NCBI RefSeq assembly: GCF_019059575.1
Contig: NW_024881671.1
Coordinates: 1-64,000, forward strand
DNA: 64,000 nt
DNA from: Amphibalanus amphitrite
Taxonomy: Eukaryota; Arthropoda; Thecostraca; Balanomorpha; Balanidae
Reading direction: 5' to 3'
A model generated the notes under the pieces. It saw only the letters and a list, made by a program, of their open reading frames with translations. It was not told the DNA's origin and made no database searches. Both the position numbers and the translations under genes were made by a program. This document shows, piece after piece, positions 12,401 to 24,500 of the stretch (positions are counted from its first letter, which is position 1; every line of letters begins with the position of its first letter).

Positions 12401-12565
12401 GTGCTCCAACTGAACGTTGTACCCACCAGGACGGCGGTGGTGATGCAAAACTGCGTGGACGGCAGGAACACGCGCAGGTTGGACACCAGAAACATGACGT
12501 TCATCAGCAGCAGCGAGGCGCAGAGGTTCAGCAGGATCTTACCCTGCCGCTCCCGGCTCAAACAT
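9447..12565 (-). CDS. Adhesion GPCR exons 20-24: helices 2-7 and cytoplasmic tail
   Basis: Exons 12427-12565 (helix 2, [19 protein letters not shown]), 12055-12184 (helix 3, [16 protein letters not shown]), 11251-11376 (helix 4 and loop 2), 10824-10945 (helix 5, [14 protein letters not shown]) and 9447-10592 (helix 6 [16 protein letters not shown], helix 7 and tail). The loop-2 Cys and the WMLVE motif are class B2 hallmarks. The tail is about 325 residues, Arg-, Ser- and Pro-rich and probably disordered, ending PPDSRL. SRL at the terminus fits a class I PDZ ligand. Confidence 0.9.
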
Positions 12566-15500
12566 CTGTAGGCAGATACACGTACGTATACAAACAGTGA
12601 TAAAATTTGAAGGAATGAATAAATAACAATTATTATAAATGCTTAGAATTAATGTATATTCTGGACTAATGATAATGGAAGCATCGCTAGTGATCTGTTA
12701 TTTGCAAATCTTACCATAAACAAGTCATCAGTCAGTCGTAACTGATAATCGTAAAAAGTTTCCCGTATATGTTTTTGCTATATTGTTATTTTGCTAGCTT
12801 CATTTATGTTCGAGATAAATGCAATTTACAGGGAAAGCGAACAGCTAATCCTAATCGCCCGTAGTCGGAATGGGTGAACGTCTTACCTAAACAGACTATA
12901 TGTGAGAATGGTGAGCGCCAAGCCCAGCAGGCTGAGGCCGGCTCCGATGTAGCTGAGAATGCTGAGGATGCGTTCGTGCAGACCGCCGATAGACTCGGCC
13001 ACCGGGTCAAAGAGCACTGAGAATGAGCTGAGATGGCTGGTAGAGCAGACCGCCTGGTCCCCCATCAGCTCCGTGGTGACACCCTCTTCCGACCAGGACA
13101 TTTCTGCAGGAGATATAGGGGGTAAGAAAGGTTCTCGGTGACACCCTCCTCCGACCAGGACATTTCTGCGGTAGAGATATAAAGTTATGTAAACTTCATA
13201 TAGATATATCGTTTTCCATTTCATGTTCATTGCTCATTTTCGGGGTACGTTCTTCGCGACAACAGCATACCGTTTTCCTTCCAGTAGACGCAGCGGGGTT
13301 GGAAGCCGGCCACACTGACAGCCCCCAGTCCAAACTTGACCGGCTCCATTAGACGACTTGTATCGTACCCGGGAACTGCAGCAGGTGATATCATCGGTTA
13401 TTCATCATTGCAGCTGGGCAGCTAAAGAGTTGAGAGTATAAATATTGACAACGAGCACAAAGAAGCAAGATCGGTAACCTACGGTGCATTTAATAATAAG
13501 TGCATCGATGCACAATGCACATAGCTAGATGGGGCGTTACAACCAAGCAGTTTTGTAAAACTAAGGACGTCATTGTCTCCTACTGACTGATGATGCCGTG
13601 GGGTCAGGATTCCGAATCTATGTGTCCGTCATTTTCCCTATACTGACTGGTCACTGTGATGACGCCGGGGTCGGGTCCGGTGCGCTCCTGGTGCGCCGGG
13701 AACAGACGCGAGGTCCGGTACGAGATGACCACCAGACGCAGGCGGCGCTGCTGCCGGCCGGCCGAGCGGAGCACGGACGCCGGCACACGCACCTGGGAAC
13801 GTACAGCAAATCAGTCAGCCCATCAGCACGGGTCGGACGAAAAACCGACACTTTTCCCAACAGTTAGTACCCCTTCGCCTACTCGTCAGTTTGGTGATCT
13901 CTTATCACTAATTCAACAAACAATGATCAGCTTAACAGTCGGCACACTAAACATTCCCTAAAATCGCTCCATAGCCTCCCACTCGACAGTCATCCCGGCA
14001 TACCCAACAGCTGGATCACCTGTTAAAGAACCTTATTCACACAGTCGAGCGCTTTCTCTATAAGTGCATCACTTTTACGCTAAACCCGGCTCCTGCGTCG
14101 TCAATTATCCCAAACACCCGCTGAATAGGTACGCACCCTGGCGCCGGCTGGATCCCGTCGATCAGTGGTCACCGGCCCGGGGTACCGGCCGGCCGTACTG
14201 GTACCGGTACCGTTGGATGCAGCGGGCGTCAGGGACGGGTACAGGTCCACATCTCGGTCGGAGGTGGTCAGTGCCGACCCCAGGTACTCCAGGGTCGAGA
14301 AGGCCACGTTCGGGGTGCTGGGGAGGGTGGACAGTAGACACCACGCAGCGTCATTAAAAAGGAAACAACGAGAACTGAGGAGGAAAAATATGCTGACGCG
14401 TTATTCCATTTTTTGGTTTCACGAATGGCTTCGTTTGATGACGGAACATGTGACTACTTTAGGGACATACCCATAAAAAAATCAATGAAGGGCATAGATG
14501 CGACTACAAATAGTTCAGTAGCGACTTTCCGCGTTCCAAAACGATAAACGATAAAAACAGAAAAAGAACCACCGTCGCGCCACTTGAGACATACAGACAT
14601 ACGTAATAAGGATAGATCATCGTACCTCAGATCCAGTCGTTGTGGCTTATAGACTTGGCCACCAGCACCAACTCCAGCAGCACCTCCATGCTCTTCATCA
14701 TCGTCATCATCATCGTCGTCCAGCTCTATGTTGACGGCCATCAGCTCGAGTGCGCGCGCCAGCCGCCCGGCGGCAGCGGCCGCGTGCCGATCGGAGACCG
14801 CCTCAGCTGAGCTGCTCTCCATCAGCTGACTGACGCTCTGCAGCACCGAGCGCGCCACCTGGACGCGCACACGTGAATCGGGCTTTAGTAAATGTCCAAT
14901 AGGCAATTCATCGCGGACTGAATAGATGCCGACGACCAGAAATCAGCAGCAAAGACAATAATGATAAACTGAAGGCGTAAAGCTCCGAGGCAAAAGACGC
15001 GAATGTCAAGGACTATCCACTGCATTTCTGGCCGCTGCAACCGCGTCCCTCTCACCTCACCACCATTATCTCACCTGAGTGTCTCGGGTCGCCTGGGGCA
15101 TGATATCAGTGAGCTCCTGAGCGGCCGAGCTAAACTCAACAGCGTCCAGCTCGGTGGGTAGTGTGGTGCCGGACCGCAGAAGACGATGTGACATGCTCTG
15201 AGCCAGTGCGGTCTGCAAACAGGGCAATAGAGAAAGAGCTGACGAAGGGCTCCGAAGTGTAAGGAAGCAGCAGTTTCTGTTTATGTTTCGACAAAACGGC
15301 ATATATGATTTGTCTGTTGCCGTTTGCGTTGTTCGCAGTAAAGTTACGTGTTTTATCGACATAAGTCGTTATCCTGCACATTCCCATTCCTGAATAATCA
15401 AAAGTTGTATCATCACAAATCCTCAATCTTTACAAAGTCTTTAATCTTGATATCTAAACATAAATTCCTTCAAGCGCTTTCTCAGTCACACAGCTTATAA

Positions 15501-18500
15501 CTTCGTCAACAGATGGCGCTAGCTGTCAGCGCCTGAAGGTAGGCTGTACCGCATGGCTTATAGCCGTTATAACACGAACTGCCTGCTGCATATCGTGCAT
15601 CCAGAGCACTCCCACGCTCCACCAGGAGCTGAATCAATCTCGTACGCACCTGCCGCTGGTCCCGGCACAGGTGGGTGTCGGCCTCCTCCCACAGCGGCCG
15701 CTGGCCGTGGCCGCTGGGCCGCAAACAGCGGCGGGTGGCCACCGCAGGCCGGTCTCCGTCCTCGGGGTCGGGCTGCCCATCGTCCTCCCTGTCCTCAAGG
15801 TCGATCTTTCCATCATCCTCCCTTTCATAGGGACTGAGTTGTCCATCATCGTCTCCATCCTCAGCGCTGTCCTGTTTTCCATCTTCTTCTTCTGCGGGGC
15901 TGACACGCCCTCCGGCGGGGCAGGGCAGCAACGTTTTTCGCCCGGATGGTGTTTCAGGCCACTCGAGCAGGCCCACAGAGCTGTCCACGGTCTCCGATGG
16001 ACAGAACACTAAACGGTACAGCAGAGAATTGCGTCAGTCTAATATGGCTGAGGATTAGGTGTTGGATAATCAGATAGGTGCAACAATCGAGCAATGTTTA
16101 TTTATCAATTATCATCATTAGAAATAATTATAAAGCGACGGTTAATTACAAGACACTCGGATATTCACAGATAATCTGTCCCGAACCTTTGGAAAGGTAT
16201 CTGAAGTTTCGCAACAATTCTCAGAGTATAAGCTTGGTCAGTACCTGCGGTCTGACAGAGGTGGCCGGCGTAGCCGTCCGGACAGGTGCACACGAACTCT
16301 GCCACGCCGTCCGAACACACCCCGCCGTGCTTACACGGCTGGCTGGCGCAGTCGTCTGAGGGCATTAAAAACGGCAGCTAGATATGACACCAATGGCAAT
16401 ATTTAACGAGGACAGGGACCTCATCGCTAGTTAGTTGGAAAAAGAAGCATTACAGGCTCTGGACAATGTCCTTTTTAAAAAGAAAATCGTATAAAGATAA
16501 GCGCACACGCTGACCAGCTGAAATATCATCTATTCAGCCATCAAGCAATACAACTCTTTTGTTTGTTTTTTGTTTTTGTTTTGTTGGGTTAGGCCCTTTC
16601 GGTCTGACAAGACCATTGCAGAGCCGGAAGGATGATAGGAATTAGGGGGAGACATTGGTCTGGGCAGGCACCCTAGTGAGTCGCCGGGGCTGAGCCCGTC
16701 CAGAGGACAGGCCACCCAGCCCCAAGGCACTCACTGCACCCGGCTACGGGGTGCGCTCCCTCGGGAGCAGCGGTGCCGCTCCAAGGGAGATGAGATAAAG
16801 TTGCCTGTCCAGCCCGGAGGGGGGTTGCGGCGTGGAGGAGAAGGATTTCAGTATCCTGAGGATAGAAGCACGGAACGGTCATGAATACAACTCATCAACT
16901 GCTGTTACATGAGGTTTGATACGCTGATCATCGCCGTCCCGATACCCACCTATATTGATGCCGCAGTCGTCGCCCGTAAAGCCCTCAGTGCAGTGGCAGG
17001 TGAAGCCGGTGGCTCCACCTACGCAGGTGGCGCCACTTTTGCACGGCGAAGACGCACAGTGGTCTATCTTCAGTTCACAGTGGTCGCCTGGCGGATGGTG
17101 AGTAGATGAAACAACCGCCTAAGTAGTGAGGATCGAAAATACGCCACAAACTCAATTAACGTCTACGATATACCGGTACCACGTTTTGCTAATAAACGAG
17201 CCATTGAAACGTTTGCTCACCGGTGTACCCCGGATCGCAGTCGCAGTAGAACGTGTCGTCCTCCTCGTGACACGTGCCGTTGTTACACGTGCTCTCCTGA
17301 CACGGGTTTCGCCTGTCGCACGTGTCACCCGTGTACAGAGGTGGGCAGATGCACGAGTACTTGTTTGAGGCGTCACTGAAATAACAAAGTTGAAACGTGG
17401 GATAAAGAGAAAAAGACGGTCTCAGCCTCCGTCACTATATCACATCGGCATAGTGTAAAGTTCAAACGTCAAGGATCCAAGGACATTAATTCCTTATAAC
17501 CAGCTTTTATCTTGCTCGGTGCCCGTAACTGAGATTGAAAATATTCATGCATGGCATGTCTCCTTCACGTAATGAGTTTAAATCTCAGGCTCTGCTTCGA
17601 TAGGCCGGGGAGCGACAGTAAAGTGTATCCTTACCTGTAACACGTGCCTCCGTTCTGACAGGGCGGTGGGTGGCTCAGACACGGGTTGAAGTCAGCGCAC
17701 GTTTCTCCGTGGAAGCCGGCCATACAGCTGCACTCGAAGTGATCCGAGCTGATGTTGTGGCACACACCTGACGACAAGAATTGATACAACGACGAATTAG
17801 CGAACCACAAAACTCAAAAGGAGCAATAGTAGGTAATAGAGCACTGCTGACTTATTAGTTGGCACTTCGTTGTACATGTGGAAATAAAATTAGTCCCAGA
17901 AACGACTTCATGAGCCAGACGACCAAATGTCGACAAAATAGACCATCATAAGCTAAACAGGTTGTTCCAGAGCGGTTTATTCTAGTATATCGTAACGATT
18001 AATGGTCAACGATGAACGAACTATGTTTGGTTGGCAATCAATAAGTGTACCATAGTCATGAATCGCATTGTCCTTAGATCTCAGGTTTCTCACAAACCAC
18101 TCCATAAAATCGACAAGTAAGAACCAAAACCCACCGAGGTTCTGGCAGGGTCGACTGAAGCAGGGGTCTCGCAGCTCACAGCGCTGGCCGAAGGTGCCCT
18201 CGGGGCAGTAGCAGTTGTAGCCGGGGGCGGCGCCGGAGCGACGGCAGGTGCCCGGACCGCACACACTGCCCGAACAGGCTGCAGAGGACACAGAACAGCT
18301 GGCACGTCATAAACTGTGCAGATTTAAAGGCACCGGTACATGTAGGAATAATCACCCGTGAAATATCGTTAAGGAAATACTAAAAAAAATGAAGTGTAAT
18401 TATGAATGCGTGTAATAAATTGTAATACTAATCCTTTGGGGACCTAATAAGGTGGTTAAGCCAGCCCACTCCCATCAAAAACCCCATGTTTCTCCGAGCC

Positions 18501-21500
18501 CGGGTACTCACGGCTGCGGCGTGTCCCAAACGTAATGCTCTCACTGGCCATGCCCGTCTCGTGCTCCCGGTACCCGTGTACCACCAGGTGGTACGTAGTC
18601 CACGGCTGCAGACCGTCCAGGAGCGTACACTGCTCTCCAGCCGCCATCGTCACGGCGTCATCGTCGTCATCATCGTCGTCATCACGATAACCCTGCGATC
18701 AGGGTGGAGACGGCAAACGTGACGTCACCGTATCACTAACGTGTGACTTCATACTCATTGCTTATTGGTTTCGACATTCTGTCATCGATAGACTTGCATC
18801 AGTCATGCACTTCAGCTATCGGAGATTATCTAGGATAGGCACGGCATGCGTGCAATGATTACAAACATGGTTCACGACATAGAAAGTTTGCGCAAACAGT
18901 GTATCGTGTCGATTCGTGCAAAGACATTGCACGATACGATACATTCCACTGGAAAACATGAGCCACACAAAATGTTTACTGGACGATCACGACATTGTAT
19001 TTGTGCAATATTGTAGGTTATCGCTGAAGGTTGTTGAACATTGAAGTGGGACGTTCAAGATAGGGAGTCGTGGACAGTCCTCGACATAAAGGCGTTTGTA
19101 GTGCACTACAAACGCCTTTACACACTGGAGACAACCACAAGCACATGTGCTTGTTAGTTGTCGAGTGTGCAGATACGCATTATACAAACAGGTGCGTAGG
19201 AAATCGTAATTGATTTTGTTTTGCTCCCAACCGGATGCTAACGATGTCAGTTTGTAATTTTTACTGACCAGTTACTGTAATATCACAGATTTTTAATGAT
19301 AAGCCGCCTAAGCTAGGCATGATACCCGTCTTACCGAACAGTCACTGCTGCTCACCCGCGGTCTGGGCTGCAGGCGGGGTCCCTCGAGCAGCTGCTCGCT
19401 GTGGCGCCGCACCAGTCGGGTGATGTTCCCGCCCGTACTCTCCTCGAAGGTGAGTTTCATCAGGTAGCCGCTGACGACACCGAGTCGCGGCCGGCGCCAG
19501 CATACCATCACACTGGTGTCCGACATCGGCACCGTGCGCAGCTTCTCCGGCTCTGCGGAGACGTGACACATAATGAGCACAGGAGAGGGAGAAAGTTATA
19601 GAGAAACGGCGGAGAGCGAACGACAGAAAACACATGAAACCGCCATAGGTGGGCACGATCCGTTCCTCCGTTCCTCCGTTCCGGAACGCCGTTACAATTT
19701 TTAGGAACGGAGGAACGGACTCGTTACATTTTAAAAAGGGTAACGGACCAAGTAACTTCCGTTACATTGGTTGTTCGTTCCTCCGTTACATTTTACAGTT
19801 TAGTCCGTTCCTTCGTTCCTCCGTTACTTTTCGTTGTCCGAGCGGGTTGATCTTTCAGCTAACCCTGCAGCAGCGGAATAGTGGATTATTGAGCAGCCCT
19901 GACTTGAAGGAGGAAGATGGCCTCAGTGTATTGGCCTTCCGAAATGAGCCGGCGTTGCAGTATGTGTTCACAAAGTTCAACACGGGCGTCCCTTCAAGCG
20001 CCTCAGTAGAGCGCATGTTCTCAATGAGAAAAGATGTGCTACGTGCAAAAAGGGCTACCCTCTCAGAAAGTGGCAGCGGAACATCTTCAATTAAGGGGGG
20101 GGGGGTCACTGCCGACTTTTGGTCCCATTCTTTCCATGCAACGCACATAGGGCTATTGTTAAAATGCAAAAATCAAAGGGGGGCACGGTGCCCCGGTGCC
20201 CTCCCCGTTCCGCCGCCTATGCTCTCAGATGCCAACCTGGAACGTTTAGTGTTCGTGAAGGGCAACCGGCATCTGGCCGGGGACAAGTGATGCGCATCAG
20301 TAGCACCAGACGTTCCAAGGTTTAGTGTCCAATCAGTGCCCCCTGTCTTGGTAGATTTGTTGGGCATTCCGCTTTCTCGGTAGATTTAGTTTATGTCAGA
20401 ATGGTCTCAAAAAAGTGTGAAATACACCACATTTTAACGTTTTTTATTTTGCTGTAACGGAGTAACGGACTAGAGAACTTCCGTTACATTATATGCAGAG
20501 GAACGGAGGAACGAGTAACGGAAGTCACGTTTTGAAGGAACGGAGGAACGAGTAACGAAGTTACAATTTTGGGGAACGATGCCCACCTATGGAAACCGCT
20601 ACAGAAGATTGCGGCAATGCCGAAAAGGCCTTTATTGATAGAAGAGTGTGAAGCCAGAGACAAAGCTCACACCGTTCCGTGCTTCTATCCTCAGGATACT
20701 GAAATCCCTATCAACCACGCCGCAACCCCCTTCCGGGCTGGACAGGCAACTTTATCTCATGCGGGCTGCTCCCTTGGAGCGGCACCGCTGCTCCCGAGGG
20801 AGCGCACCCCGTAGCCGGGTGCAGTGAGTGCCTTGGGGCTGGGTGGCCTGTCCTCTGGACGGGCTCAGCCCCGGCGACTCACTAGGGTGCCTGCCCAGAC
20901 CAATGTCTCCCCCTATATCCTATCATCCTCCCGGCTCTGAAATGGTCTAATTGGACCGAAAGAGCCTAACCCAACAGAAAAAAAACAGACAAAGCTCGAG
21001 CTTTTGTTTCGATCGCGAAACGCTGAACGTACATATTTCTCACAAATTTTGAAGACACGAATTTATCAGTGAATAGAATTGCTAAAATCATCACAAGTCT
21101 CTGAAACCTACACCACCTGGCGGCTGGCAGCAGCCCCTCCGTCCTCCCAATCTACCTCGCGTCGTCCTCTCTGACCTGAGATGGTTCTGAAGGTGATCTG
21201 AACCCCGGCCACGTCCCTGTAGGCCGGCGAGCCGAGGTCCCGGGCCGAGACCGTGACGTTCAGAGCCGAAAGACCCGGCGGAGGGGGCCGGCGGAGTGTG
21301 ATCTGGCCACTGCCGCTGTCCAGGGACAGGTACCGGCTCTGTGGAGCGCACAGGAGGAGGTGAGGTGTTGAACGTATGACACGACGGAAGAGGAACGACG
21401 GTCCAACGTCTCTGCAATGCGCGGTTTCCGGTTAAGAGGAGCTCCCACTTTCCAGTGCAGGCCGAGAAACTATGTGACGGAATGGACGACGGCTTGTCGT

Positions 21501-24500
21501 GATGGAATGGACGAGGGTCTGTCATCTTACCGTGTCATCAGAGGCAGTGATGCTGTAGACCAGCTGACGGTTGTAGGAGACAGTGTCGTTGTCGGTGGCT
21601 CGGATACGAACCAGGGGAGTGCCTGCGACGGCGTTCACCGGCACTTCCACACTGCGGAAATACATACATCGAGGCGCAGTTCAGGCACGTAAGCAGAGGA
21701 ATTAATGATAGAACTGTCACACAGTCTAAGGGACAACAATAGACGGTTCACTATGAAACGGCATAAGAGGCATCTATCAAAACACAACCGATGCTAGTGC
21801 TAATCGATAGCATTCACTTTCCCAGCGTTAAGAAGTATGAATAAAGACGGTACATTTATTCCGCGTTTCCAGATCCAGCGAGGCCTTTTATGCAAACGCG
21901 ATGGGTCTGCTATTTCCTGCACTCATCAACTAGTAGTAGAATCCATAAAAATAACTGCCTTGACACACTTATCGATGCTGTAATAGCCGGATAATTGGCC
22001 GAATAAGTCGTAGAGCAGCTGGTAGGAAATATTGCACCGACAGCCACCTTCCATAATCCAGCCCAAGCGGAGGGCATACCAATTTACCTGTAGATGGTCT
22101 GAGTAAACTTGGGAGGGTGAATGTTCTTCTCCGAGACGAGCACGCTAATCTGTTGAACTCTCGACTCCCCGCCGCCATACGCAATGACCGCCAGCTCGTA
22201 GGTGTCATTGACACGACGCTTCACGGGCCTGTGTGTCAAACGGTGTCAAATAGTGTCATGTGTCTATCATGAGAATGATGTGGCATACGGCTATCACTTC
22301 TTTGATATATTTCTATTGCGTTTTACTTGATCCTATGACATTATTGAATGGAATAATAGCACAAAAGCACGAGTGCTGGTTCCCACTGACCTCCTGGTGT
22401 AGAGTCGGCCGTTTTTGGTGTTGAGTCGGAACTGGGCAAAGTCGGCGCCCTGCGGCAGCGAGTAGGTGGGCCGCACGGACGGGTCGGAGAGGTCACGGGC
22501 GTAGACCTGGGTCACCAGCTGGCCGGCCGGCGCGCCGGCGAACACCCTCGGCACCGGCTCCAGCGGGTCGAAAAACAGCTCACCTGAGACCCGGCCGACA
22601 GACGGGAATACGTCAGACAGAGGATGGACATCCATTCGACGGACATGGACAGACATTCGCCAGTCAGCAACCTGTGTTTATCAATCGCCAATCGAATCGT
22701 TAACTCCTAAGTTACACGTCAGTCAGCAAACTAGATGTGTACTTGAGCAGTAAGCTGAACAGTGGGCAAAGCATAGACGTCAGAGTGAATACATCAGTCA
22801 CAACTCACATGATTGTAGTTGTACACATCAGTCGGCCGAATGGATAATAATTACATCAGTCACATCAAAATGGCACATCAGAAGCTCGAGTACACAATTC
22901 AGCCACCATGGGTATAACAGTCTCCGCCCAAAATGTCAGTTAGGCGGGCTGGACTAAGTTGCGAGGGATATTGAGGCCTTGTACCTGCAACGATTTCACG
23001 GCACACAGTGGCTTATATATCCACAATCCACATAGTGCGTGCTAACTAGAGCAAATATCTCACAGCGCTGCTTTGCGAACTTTCTCATGTAGCCACCATA
23101 CGCTACTGTCGTATCGTGAGAAACCTGCATCAGCAGCTTCCGTGAACGACAGAATGGTCCGAATGTTTTAGCGTGACTTGAGCAGCGAATGACCTAAAAT
23201 AGCCGTGCTCGCGTCCGATGAACCCAGATGCGTGACGTGACCGGTGAGCAGAGAGTGCACAGCCACGTGCGGCACGCACTACACATTCATGCGTGCCACA
23301 CGCACATTGCATGCATGTTTCACATGAATGACAGCGCAGCATCAGACGAGGCGCATACTTCTGGGAACTCGGCATGGCTCGAACAGGCACACCAAGTCGC
23401 AGTGAGATAGACTGCGTTGCAGTGCACCTACTTCCTTGCACGGACATTATACAACTCTACTGCACGTGGAACACGGCACTTTGGTTCCAGGCGACCAGTC
23501 TCTGCGCAGGAGGTAAACCGGCGCGGAACCCAATGCAGTTGGGCCACTCCCGGCGCATGTTTCTCCGTCCAGACTCTGTGCCCAATCCGGAATGTCGGAG
23601 CGTTCCTGGAGCTCGCACACACAGTTTACCTACCGGAGAATGCCAGCAGACGACATGGGCTCCATTGGAGCAAAGGCGTGTTTGAGGAAACTGACAGAGA
23701 AGGACAGAATCCAGAGACAGCTTTGGACAACATGGCTGACAAAAGTCACATGCGATAAGTTACACGGCGCACATGTCACGCTACTATATACTCGTATATA
23801 CTTTCTTTCACCATTGTTTGTCAGCATTCACGATTGTTTGTCAGCAGGGGCGTTTGATCATCATATCAAGCACATCAACTGAAACCCCCGAGTTTCAACT
23901 GTCAACAGATTAACGCATTTATTTACCCACTGAGCTAACAGGTTCCGATCTCAATCGTAGTCTCTGTTGAACCGTGGGCGGTAAGCCGGTCACACTCTGA
24001 TATCTAAACCAGCGCTGGACCGCCGCGCCCGGCCTATAGCTGTATGTTGGAACGGTGTGCAGGGCTGGACCGGATGTGTGACATTTTCCGCCGCTCGCGG
24101 TTGCCGCCGGCATTACTTCAGCTGTCGGATTTCATTGAGGTGCAGCTGTCCGCTCTGTCTGTCAGATCTGGCTGCTATCCGCTACGAGCTTATGTCTGCT
24201 GCTGTGGTCTACAAACTCTGCCGTCGTCTGTAGCCACAGTGATTCGTTGTGACTGTCGATTGTCACTGTTGATTGTGACTGTTGGCTGTGAGTTATGACT
24301 AGCCGTTTTCACGACGGGCTATCCGGCGAATGCACCTAATTTGACCAAATTTGCACCTAATCTCTTTAACAGCAAATATCTTCATTTTATTAATTTATTT
24401 CAGTTTTTCAATCGATGATACTCTCTGATAATATGATAAAGCGGGTATATAAGCAATTAGTGCAACCCCAGCTGATAGCTACTAAGAGATACACTCACCT

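Noticed and set aside
9447-22583. Calling the receptor a CELSR/Flamingo orthologue
   Set aside because: No laminin G domains were found, only two cadherin repeats are visible, and an FN3 domain is present; orthology needs a phylogeny.
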